Source of the DNA: Hyphomicrobiales bacterium
Lineage (GTDB): Bacteria; Pseudomonadota; Alphaproteobacteria; Rhizobiales; Beijerinckiaceae
Reading direction: 5' to 3'
DNA: 40,771 nt
NCBI GenBank assembly: GCA_027483505.1
Contig: JAIXUP010000047.1
Span: 1 to 40,771, forward strand
The notes under the pieces were generated by a model, which did not search any database, had not been told where the DNA came from, and saw only the letters and a list, made by a program, of their open reading frames with translations. Made by a program: the position numbers and the translations under genes. This document shows, one piece after another, positions 34,868 through 40,771 of the stretch; within the stretch, counting starts at the first letter, position 1; every line of letters begins with the position of its first letter.

Positions 34868-35851
34868 TCACCTCGCCGGCACGGTTGCGCCGCCGCGCAG
34901 GCGCGGATCGACGAGGAAGTAGAGCATGTCGACGATCAGGTTGACGACCACGAAGACGAGGCCGACGAACATCAGGTAGGCGGCCATCACCGGAATGTCG
35001 ACGACCTCGACCGAGCGCACGAACAGCGCGCCAAGGCCAGGCCAGTTGAAGACGGTCTCGGTCACGATCGCAAAAGCGATGATCGAACCGAGCTGCAGGC
35101 CGGTGATGGTGATCACCGGCACCATGGCGTTGCGCAGCGCGTGGCGGAAATGCACGGAACCGTCCGAGAGTCCCCGAGCCCGCGCGAACTTGATGTATTC
35201 GGTGCGCATCACCTCCAGCATTTCGGCGCGCACGAGGCGCATGATCAGGGTAAGCTGGAAGAAACCCAGCGTGATCACCGGCATGATCAGCGATTTCCGG
35301 CCGGAATCGGTCAGGAGCCCGGTGGTCCACCAGCCAAAGGCCACCACATCGCCGCGCCCGAACGAGGGCAGCCAGCGCAGATACACCGAAAACAGGAAGA
35401 TCAGACCAATGCCGATCAGGAAGGTGGGCAAGCTGACCCCGATCAGAGACAGGCTCATCACGATGTTGGCGATCACGCCCTTGCGGTTGAGTGCGGCGTA
35501 GATGCCCAGAACGAGACCGAGGCCGAGCGCGACGATTGCCGATAGCACGGCCAGCTCGATTGTCGCCGGCAACCGCTCGATCAGGAGATCGGCGACGGGG
35601 CGGCCCTGGCGATAGGAGACGCCGAAATCGCCTTGGACGGCATTACCGAGAAAGCGTGCGAACTGCAGAGGGAATGGGTCGTTCAGGCCAAGCGATTCCG
35701 CCAGTTCCTGCCGATCCTTGAGCGTCGCATCCTGCCCGACGATCGAGGCTACCGGATCACCGACATAGCGGAACATCGAGAAGGCGATGAACGCGACCGC
35801 CAACATCACCAGTGTGGCCTGCGTCAGACTTCTCAGGAGGTAGGCCAGCAT
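34868..35851 (-). CDS. dppB: Dipeptide/oligopeptide ABC transporter permease, DppB type (set 1)
   Basis: A 327-residue inner-membrane permease with the DppB N-terminus 'MLAYLLRSLTQATLVMLAVA', a periplasmic segment, 'GDFGVSYRQGRPVADLL' and the core loop 'RHALRNAMVPVITITGLQLG'. It forms the translocation path with DppC. It follows the binding-protein gene by 81 bp, a gap that contains a strong hairpin. It is clearly paralogous to the DppB at 38647-39624. Confidence 0.92.
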   Translation of the reverse strand: MLAYLLRSLTQATLVMLAVAFIAFSMFRYVGDPVASIVGQDATLKDRQELAESLGLNDPFPLQFARFLGNAVQGDFGVSYRQGRPVADLLIERLPATIELAVLSAIVALGLGLVLGIYAALNRKGVIANIVMSLSLIGVSLPTFLIGIGLIFLFSVYLRWLPSFGRGDVVAFGWWTTGLLTDSGRKSLIMPVITLGFFQLTLIMRLVRAEMLEVMRTEYIKFARARGLSDGSVHFRHALRNAMVPVITITGLQLGSIIAFAIVTETVFNWPGLGALFVRSVEVVDIPVMAAYLMFVGLVFVVVNLIVDMLYFLVDPRLRGGATVPAR

Positions 35852-35882
35852 GGAGCGCCCGTTTCAAGTCTCGAAAGAACAA

Positions 35883-35915
35883 GGCCGGGATGGGCATTCA
35901 AAGCCCATCCCGGCC
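35883..35915 (-). terminator. Strong hairpin between binding-protein and permease genes (set 1)
   Basis: A perfect 13-bp stem (GGCCGGGATGGGC / GCCCATCCCGGCC) with a 7-nt loop begins 18 bp after the binding-protein stop, followed in the transcript by TTGTTCTTT. It likely works as a partial terminator or 3' stabiliser, giving more binding protein than permease. Confidence 0.7.
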
Positions 35916-35932
35916 AAGGGATGTCAATCAGT

Positions 35933-37531
35933 TCACGAACCGCGAGCGTTTAGGAAGCGCATCTTCGGGGTGTTCTCGACATCGGTGGGGATGTTCCACT
36001 CGCTGCGCATGGCCCCTGCGATGAACTGCATGTGGATCGGAGCGTAGACGTCGTTGTCCTTGATCCACTTCCAGATCGCGGCAATCGTCGCATTGCGCTT
36101 GGCCGGATCGATCTCGGAATTCAGGCTGTCGATCTGCGCATCCAGGGTGGCGTTTGAAAGGCCCGTGCCATTCCAGGTGCCGGCGCTTTGGGTCTTTGTG
36201 CGATACAGATCGTTGAAGACATAGTGGCTGTCAAAGGTCGGAATGCCCCAGCCGAGCAGATAGAAGTCATACTCGCCCCTCTGGATGGCAGGGAAATGCA
36301 CGCGCAGAGATTGCGCCACTAGCGTGGTCCTGATGCCGATCTGGCCCAGCATCGAGACGGCTGACTGGCAGATGCCCTCGTCATTCACGTAACGGTCATT
36401 GGTGCAGTGAAGCGTGACCGAGAAGCCGTTGGGATAGCCTGCATCGGCCAGAAGCTTGCGGGCCGCCGCAACGTCATATCTCGGCCAGGTGTCCAGCTCC
36501 TTGGTGTAGCCATTGATGTAGGGCGTGGCGATGATGCCGAGCGGGGTCGACTGGCCGCGCATGGTGACGCGCTGGATGGCCTCCCGGTTCAGCGCCGTGT
36601 TCACCGCCTGGCGAACGCGAACGTCGGCAAACGGGTTCTTGCCCTTGACGTCCGAGGATCTCAGTTCCGGCAGGCCCACGTTCATGCCCAGGAAGATCGG
36701 ACGGTTCTCGGGGCCGGGATTGACGCGAATGCCAGTCGACGTCTGGAGACGGGCAATGTCCTGGACCGGGACGTCCTGGAGATAGTCGATCTCGCCTGAC
36801 AGTAGAGCTGCGACGCGCGTCGCGGCTTCCGGAATCGGGCGATAGACGATCTCGGTGATGCCGTGATTGGCTTCGCTGGCCCCCCAATGGCCTGGGAACA
36901 CCCGCAGCACCGTGCGCACGTCCGGCTCGCGGGTGACAAGCTGGAACGGGCCGGTTCCCACAGCCTGGCGGGTTGCGCCGTTCTCGACCTTCTCGCGCAG
37001 GTTTTGCGGCGTGGCGGCGTTGTTCGCTTCCGCCCACTCCTTGTCCATGATCATCAGGTTGGTCAGGTTGTTGACCAGCAGCGGGTTGGGGCCGCTCGTC
37101 TTGAAGTGCACCGTCAGATCGTCGACCTTGGTGATGTCAGTGACGCCGACCAGCAGCGACTTCATGTCGGCGGCGGGCATCAGCGCACGCTTCATCGAAA
37201 ACACCACGTCGTCGGCAGTGAATGCATTGCCGTTGTGGAACTTGACGTTCGGGCGAAGTTTGAACTCCCAGGTGGTGGGATCGGTGGGCAGCACGCGCCA
37301 CGAGGTCGCCAAGGCACCGGTCAGCTTGCCGTCGAATGAGCGGATGACGAGCGGCTCGTAGATGTTGTGGGCCAGCACATGGTTCGGGCCAGTGTTGCCC
37401 GAGTGCGGATCGAGCGTGGTTGCGTCCTGCGAGCGTGCCCAGCGCAGCGTCTTGGCATCCACGGCGACCGTGGTCAGGAATGTCGCGGCCATCAACGTGC
37501 CGGCGACAGCGAGTGTCTTGAAGGGTTTCAT
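35933..37531 (-). CDS. dppA: Peptide-type ABC transporter substrate-binding protein, SBP family 5 (set 1)
   Basis: A 532-residue periplasmic protein with a Sec signal peptide 'MKPFKTLAVAGTLMAATFLT' ending near 'AVDA'. The family 5 pattern follows: 'DATTLDPHSGNT', 'NIYEPLVIRSFDGKLTGALA', 'TTWEFKLRPNVKFHNG', 'FTADDVVFSMKRA', 'VRQAVNTALNREAIQ', 'ARKLLADAGYPNGF'. A ribosome-binding site GGGAGG lies about 10 bp before the ATG. The ligand may be a di- or oligopeptide, but family 5 also binds glutathione, nickel chelates or sugars. It is the first gene of the set that also carries both ATPases. Confidence 0.92.
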   Translation of the reverse strand: MKPFKTLAVAGTLMAATFLTTVAVDAKTLRWARSQDATTLDPHSGNTGPNHVLAHNIYEPLVIRSFDGKLTGALATSWRVLPTDPTTWEFKLRPNVKFHNGNAFTADDVVFSMKRALMPAADMKSLLVGVTDITKVDDLTVHFKTSGPNPLLVNNLTNLMIMDKEWAEANNAATPQNLREKVENGATRQAVGTGPFQLVTREPDVRTVLRVFPGHWGASEANHGITEIVYRPIPEAATRVAALLSGEIDYLQDVPVQDIARLQTSTGIRVNPGPENRPIFLGMNVGLPELRSSDVKGKNPFADVRVRQAVNTALNREAIQRVTMRGQSTPLGIIATPYINGYTKELDTWPRYDVAAARKLLADAGYPNGFSVTLHCTNDRYVNDEGICQSAVSMLGQIGIRTTLVAQSLRVHFPAIQRGEYDFYLLGWGIPTFDSHYVFNDLYRTKTQSAGTWNGTGLSNATLDAQIDSLNSEIDPAKRNATIAAIWKWIKDNDVYAPIHMQFIAGAMRSEWNIPTDVENTPKMRFLNARGS

Positions 37532-37579
37532 GTGGTTTCAGCCTCCCGGTCCCGCTCCGCGCGGGCTTCCAAAGACCTC

Positions 37580-37608
37580 AAGCTAGAGCGGGCTTGCTCA
37601 TCTGTCAC
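37580..37608 (-). promoter_or_regulatory. Candidate sigma-70 promoter of peptide operon set 1
   Basis: On the minus strand GTGACA (37608-37603), a 17-bp spacer and TAGCTT (37585-37580) lie 49 bp before the binding-protein ATG, in the 148-bp gap after dppC of set 2. Spacing is ideal but the -10 match is modest. No clear terminator for set 2 is visible in this gap. Confidence 0.35.
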
Positions 37609-37679
37609 GTGGGAGAGCGGACAAAGACATGAATGGCGTGCCTGAATCAGACAACGGTCGCCCATTTTTTGTGCCTGGC

Positions 37680-38636
37680 TCATCTCAGCTTCGGATTGAG
37701 CGCATCACGCAGCCAGTCGCCGAGCAGGTTGATGGCCAGAACCAGCGCCGCCAGCGTCAGGCCGGGGAAGATCACCACCCACCATTCGCCGGAAAACAGG
37801 AACTCGTTGCCGATCCGGATCAGCGTGCCGAGCGACGGTTCGGTCGGCGGCAATCCGACGCCGAGGAATGACAAGGTTGCTTCCGTGATGATCGCCAGCG
37901 CCATATTGATGGTGATGATGACCAGCACCGGGCCGATCACATTCGGCAGCACATGCCGGAACAGGATGGTGACGCGGCCAAGGCCGATCAGCCGCGCCGC
38001 CTGCACATATTCCTTGTTGCGCTCCACCATGGTCGAGCCGCGCACGGTCCGTGCATACTGGACCCAGAAACTGAGCCCGATCGAGACCACCAGCACCCAG
38101 AAGACCAGCACCTCGGATCTCGCGGTGCCCACAAGGGCGCGCATCGTGCCATCGATCAGAAGCGCAATCAGGATGGCCGGGAAGGTCAGTTGCACGTCCG
38201 CGATGCGCATGATCACGCTGTCGACCGTGCCGCCCAGATAGCCGGAGACAAGGCCGAGGGTGATTCCGATGACGGCGGCGAGCACCACGCCGAGAAAACC
38301 GACAATCAGCGAAATCCGCATCCCGAACAGGATCGAGGACAGCACGCAGCGGCCCTGCTGGTCGGTGCCGAGCGGAAAGCGCCATTCGCCGTCCGGCGAC
38401 CAGAAGGGCGGTTTGCCGCCATCGAGCAGGCTCAGCGAGGCGAGATTGAACGGATCGTTCGGGGCGATCTGATGGGCGAAGATCGCCGAGAAGATCAGGA
38501 TGAACGTGACCAGGGCCGCGATCATGGTGATCCATGAGCGGGTGAAGGAATGCCAGATGTCGCTGTCGCGCATGCGGGCCAGCATCGAACGGGATGGCTC
38601 TGGCTTGCCGGTGGCGGATGCGGGGCTGTCGCTCAT
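37680..38636 (-). CDS. Dipeptide/oligopeptide ABC transporter permease, DppC type (set 2)
   Basis: A 318-residue permease starting 'MSDSPASATGKPEPS', with an early helix and the marks 'GTDQQGRCVLSSILFG', 'ERNKEYVQAARLIGLG' and 'RHVLPNVIGPVLVIITINMA'. The C-terminus 'NLLGDWLRDALNPKLR' is the same as in set 1. An ATG two codons upstream (38642) sits too close to the GAGG. It lies 10 bp after the dppB stop. It is followed by the set 1 binding-protein gene rather than by ATPase genes. Confidence 0.92.
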   Translation of the reverse strand: MSDSPASATGKPEPSRSMLARMRDSDIWHSFTRSWITMIAALVTFILIFSAIFAHQIAPNDPFNLASLSLLDGGKPPFWSPDGEWRFPLGTDQQGRCVLSSILFGMRISLIVGFLGVVLAAVIGITLGLVSGYLGGTVDSVIMRIADVQLTFPAILIALLIDGTMRALVGTARSEVLVFWVLVVSIGLSFWVQYARTVRGSTMVERNKEYVQAARLIGLGRVTILFRHVLPNVIGPVLVIITINMALAIITEATLSFLGVGLPPTEPSLGTLIRIGNEFLFSGEWWVVIFPGLTLAALVLAINLLGDWLRDALNPKLR

Positions 38637-38646
38637 GGTCATGACC

Positions 38647-39624
38647 TCACGCCGCCTTGCCGGACAGGCGGATGCGGGGATCGACCAGCGCGTAGAGCAG
38701 GTCAACGATCAGGTTGATCAGCACGAAAAGGGTGGCGACGAGCAGCAGGTAGGCGGACATGATCGGGATGTCGACGGTCTGCACGGCCTGCAGGAACATC
38801 AGCCCCATGCCCGGCCACTGGAACACCGTTTCGGTGATGATGGCGAAGGCGATGATCGAGCCGAGTTGAAGCCCGGTGATGGTGATGACCGGGATCAGCG
38901 TGTTCTTGAGCGCGTGGCGATAGTTGACGGCGCGCGGCGTCAGCCCCCGCGCCTTGGCGAACTTCACATAGTCGGTGCGCAGCACTTCCATCATTTCGGA
39001 GCGCACCAGCCGCATGATCAGCGTCATCTGGAACAGTCCGAGCGTGATCGACGGCAGGATCAGGGAGCGGATGCCTTCCCAGGTCAGGAACCCCGTGGTC
39101 CAGAAGCCGAGATTAACCACGCCTTGCCGGCCGAAGGACGGCAGAAGGCCGAAGGTCACGGAGAAAATGAAGATCAGGAGGATGCCGATCAGGAATGTCG
39201 GAAGCGATATGCCGACCAGCGACACCGTCTGGAACACGCGCGCCAGCCATGAATTGGGCTTGAGCCCGGCATAGACCCCCATCGGAATGCCGGCAAACAG
39301 CGCGAACATCGCCGAGGCGAAAGCCAGTTCCATCGTGGCGGGAAAGCGGTCGCCGATCAGCTTCGCAACCGGCTGGCGGTTCTGGTAGCTGACGCCAAAG
39401 TCGAAACGAGCGGCATTGCCGACGAAACGCGCGAACTGGATGATGACCGGGTCGTCAAGGCCGAGATTCTTGCGAATCTGCAGGCGCTCTTCCAGCGTCG
39501 TGTCCTGGCTGGTCATCTGCTGCGTCGGATCGCCGACGAAGCGGAACAGCGAGAACGAGATCAGCGCGACCGTGAGCAGGACCAGAATCGCCTGTCCGAT
39601 GCGGCGCAGGATGAAGGCAAGCAT
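38647..39624 (-). CDS. Dipeptide/oligopeptide ABC transporter permease, DppB type (set 2)
   Basis: A 325-residue permease beginning 'MLAFILRRIGQAILVLLTVA', with 'FDFGVSYQNRQPVAKLIGDR' split over the periplasmic loop and the coupling loop 'RHALKNTLIPVITITGLQLG'. Its layout and many segments match the DppB of set 1, marking tandem duplication of the binding-protein/permease block. It is 74 bp from the preceding binding-protein gene, with a hairpin between. Confidence 0.92.
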   Translation of the reverse strand: MLAFILRRIGQAILVLLTVALISFSLFRFVGDPTQQMTSQDTTLEERLQIRKNLGLDDPVIIQFARFVGNAARFDFGVSYQNRQPVAKLIGDRFPATMELAFASAMFALFAGIPMGVYAGLKPNSWLARVFQTVSLVGISLPTFLIGILLIFIFSVTFGLLPSFGRQGVVNLGFWTTGFLTWEGIRSLILPSITLGLFQMTLIMRLVRSEMMEVLRTDYVKFAKARGLTPRAVNYRHALKNTLIPVITITGLQLGSIIAFAIITETVFQWPGMGLMFLQAVQTVDIPIMSAYLLLVATLFVLINLIVDLLYALVDPRIRLSGKAA

Positions 39625-39647
39625 GAATGCGCCCCTTGATGAAGAAA

Positions 39648-39673
39648 GGGAACGGCGGGATTCCGCCGTTCCC
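39648..39673 (-). terminator. Strong hairpin between binding-protein and permease genes (set 2)
   Basis: A perfect 11-bp stem (GGGAACGGCGG / CCGCCGTTCCC) with a 4-nt loop lies 25 bp after the binding-protein stop and is followed in the transcript by TTTCTTC. It sits at the same place as the hairpin of set 1 but with a different sequence. Confidence 0.7.
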
Positions 39674-39698
39674 CGATGTCAAAGCACGATCCGCGCCA

Positions 39699-40771
39699 TT
39701 ACTTCTTGGTCACCCAGTAGAACAGCGGCTGGTTGTCGGCGCGCTGGACAAGCTCGATGTTCTTGCCTGTGCCCCAGGCCAGGGCCTGCTGGTGCAGCGG
39801 GATGTAGCCCACCTCTTCATGCAGGATCTTGAAGGCCTCGAGGATCATCGCATCGCGCTTGGCCGTATCGCCTTCCACGAGAACCATGTTGGTGAGCGCA
39901 TCAACACGGGCGTTGGAGTAACCGCCATTGTTGAACTGGCCACGGCCGCCCGAGCCATCGGCCGTGCGGGTGTGCATCAGGTCGATCAGCACGTTGTGGG
40001 CATCGCCGGTGCCAGGCGTCCAGCCGAGCAGGTAGAACGGCGTGTTGTAGATCGGCGAGTTGATCTTGGCGAAGAACGCCGCACGCGGCACGGCCTGCAG
40101 GTTGATCTTGATGCCGATGCGCGCCAGCATGGCGGTCACCGCCTGGCAGATCGGGCCGTCATTGACATAGCGGTCATTCGGGCAGTCGAGATCGACCTCG
40201 AAGCGCACGCCGTCCGCGCCGCCGACGCGGGGATAGCCCGCATCGTCGAGCAGCTTGTTGGCGGCGGCCAGATCGAACGGATGGCGCTTGATCTCGTTGA
40301 TCTGCGGGAAGAACAGCGGCGAGATCAGCGAGGCGGCCGGAACAGCCGCGCCGCGCATCACCTGGCGGCGGATCGCCTCGATGTCGACGGCCTGGTAGAA
40401 GGCCTTGCGGACACGCACGTCCTTGAACGGGTTCTTGCCCTTCACAGACGAGGCGGTGAGTTCAGGCCGCATCTGGTCGAAGGACAGGTAGATGGTCCGG
40501 ACTTCCGGCCCTTCCAGCACACGCGCATTGGCCGAGGCGTTGATGCGCGGCACGTCCTGCAGCGGCACCGGATCGATCACGTCGACTTCACCGGAAAGCA
40601 GAGCTGCAACGCGGGTCGGAGCGGAGGTGATCGGCGTGAACACCACGCGGTCGAGATTGTGCTCGACCTTGCCCCACCAGTTCGGGTTCTTTTCGAACAC
40701 GGTCCGCACGCCGAGCTGGTGCTCGGTGATGCGGAACGGTCCGGTGCCATTGGTGTTGATGGTGGCGAAGC
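39699..40771 (-). CDS. Peptide-type ABC transporter substrate-binding protein, SBP family 5 (set 2), N-terminus outside window
   Basis: The last 357 codons of a family 5 binding protein are present; the frame continues upstream past the right edge ('GTGPFRITEHQLGVRTVFEKN'), so an internal GTG at 40709 is not the start. Family marks are 'NPNWWGKVEHNLDRVVF', 'APTRVAALLSGEVDVIDPVP', 'VRKAFYQAVDIEAIRRQVM' and 'ANKLLDDAGYPRV'. It ends 'LFYWVTKK'. It would feed peptides or similar solutes to the set 2 permease. Relatedness to the set 1 protein is clear in the segments above, but the two are far from identical. Confidence 0.92.
   Translation of the reverse strand, partial: FATINTNGTGPFRITEHQLGVRTVFEKNPNWWGKVEHNLDRVVFTPITSAPTRVAALLSGEVDVIDPVPLQDVPRINASANARVLEGPEVRTIYLSFDQMRPELTASSVKGKNPFKDVRVRKAFYQAVDIEAIRRQVMRGAAVPAASLISPLFFPQINEIKRHPFDLAAANKLLDDAGYPRVGGADGVRFEVDLDCPNDRYVNDGPICQAVTAMLARIGIKINLQAVPRAAFFAKINSPIYNTPFYLLGWTPGTGDAHNVLIDLMHTRTADGSGGRGQFNNGGYSNARVDALTNMVLVEGDTAKRDAMILEAFKILHEEVGYIPLHQQALAWGTGKNIELVQRADNQPLFYWVTKK

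Noticed and set aside
37629..37679. Short plus-strand frames in the gap between peptide operon sets
   Set aside because: They run into the antisense of dppC with no ribosome-binding site. The gap is better explained as a promoter region.

Overview
The window looks like a chromosomal segment of a GC-rich alphaproteobacterium, most likely of the order Hyphomicrobiales (Bradyrhizobium/Bosea-like). The reasons are gene content and gene style: NasT/NasS control with sigma-54 promoters, cyanase linked to an NrtA-type transporter, TRAP and dipeptide transporters, long Tat signals, and possible CtrA-type boxes. The genus is a guess. No rRNA, tRNA, CRISPR array, insertion sequence or phage gene was seen.

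Left edge (1-6814, minus strand): a very long cadherin-repeat surface protein runs off the left end. It has at least 13-14 tandem repeats of about 320 bp. It lies downstream of a TolC-family outer-membrane lipoprotein, so the pair looks like a type I secreted adhesin and its outer-membrane channel.

Centre (6764-24524, plus strand): a nitrogen-scavenging island of three units, each preceded by a -24/-12 (sigma-54) promoter or candidate. Unit 1 is a CynABD-type ABC transporter plus cyanase. Unit 2 is nasT-nasS, encoding the ANTAR antiterminator and its NrtA-like sensor. Unit 3 is the nitrate operon nrtABC, FAD oxidoreductase, NirA-type nitrite reductase, Cys4-FNR flavoprotein, nasA and sirohaem synthase. 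The leader of unit 3 carries a two-hairpin ANTAR target with hexaloops that have A1 and G4, followed by an intrinsic terminator. Unit 3 therefore appears to be gated twice: initiation by sigma-54/NtrC (nitrogen limitation) and elongation by NasT/NasS (nitrate or nitrite). The gene set imports nitrate, reduces it to nitrite and then ammonium, makes the sirohaem for the nitrite reductase, and separately converts cyanate to ammonia and CO2.

Right-centre (24528-30417): a TRAP transporter operon (dctP-dctQ-dctM) ends with a type II 3-dehydroquinate dehydratase (aroQ), which hints at quinate/shikimate-type substrates. A divergent TetR regulator faces it. A 41-codon membrane-protein ORF with a strong ribosome-binding site overlaps the end of tetR. 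Then come mobA and fdhD (molybdenum-cofactor functions).

Right edge (30619-40771): a polytopic membrane protein resembling O-antigen ligase/polymerase converges on two tandem dipeptide/oligopeptide ABC clusters on the minus strand. Both have the order binding protein, hairpin, DppB, DppC. Only the promoter-distal cluster carries the two ATPases. The binding protein of the other cluster runs off the right edge.
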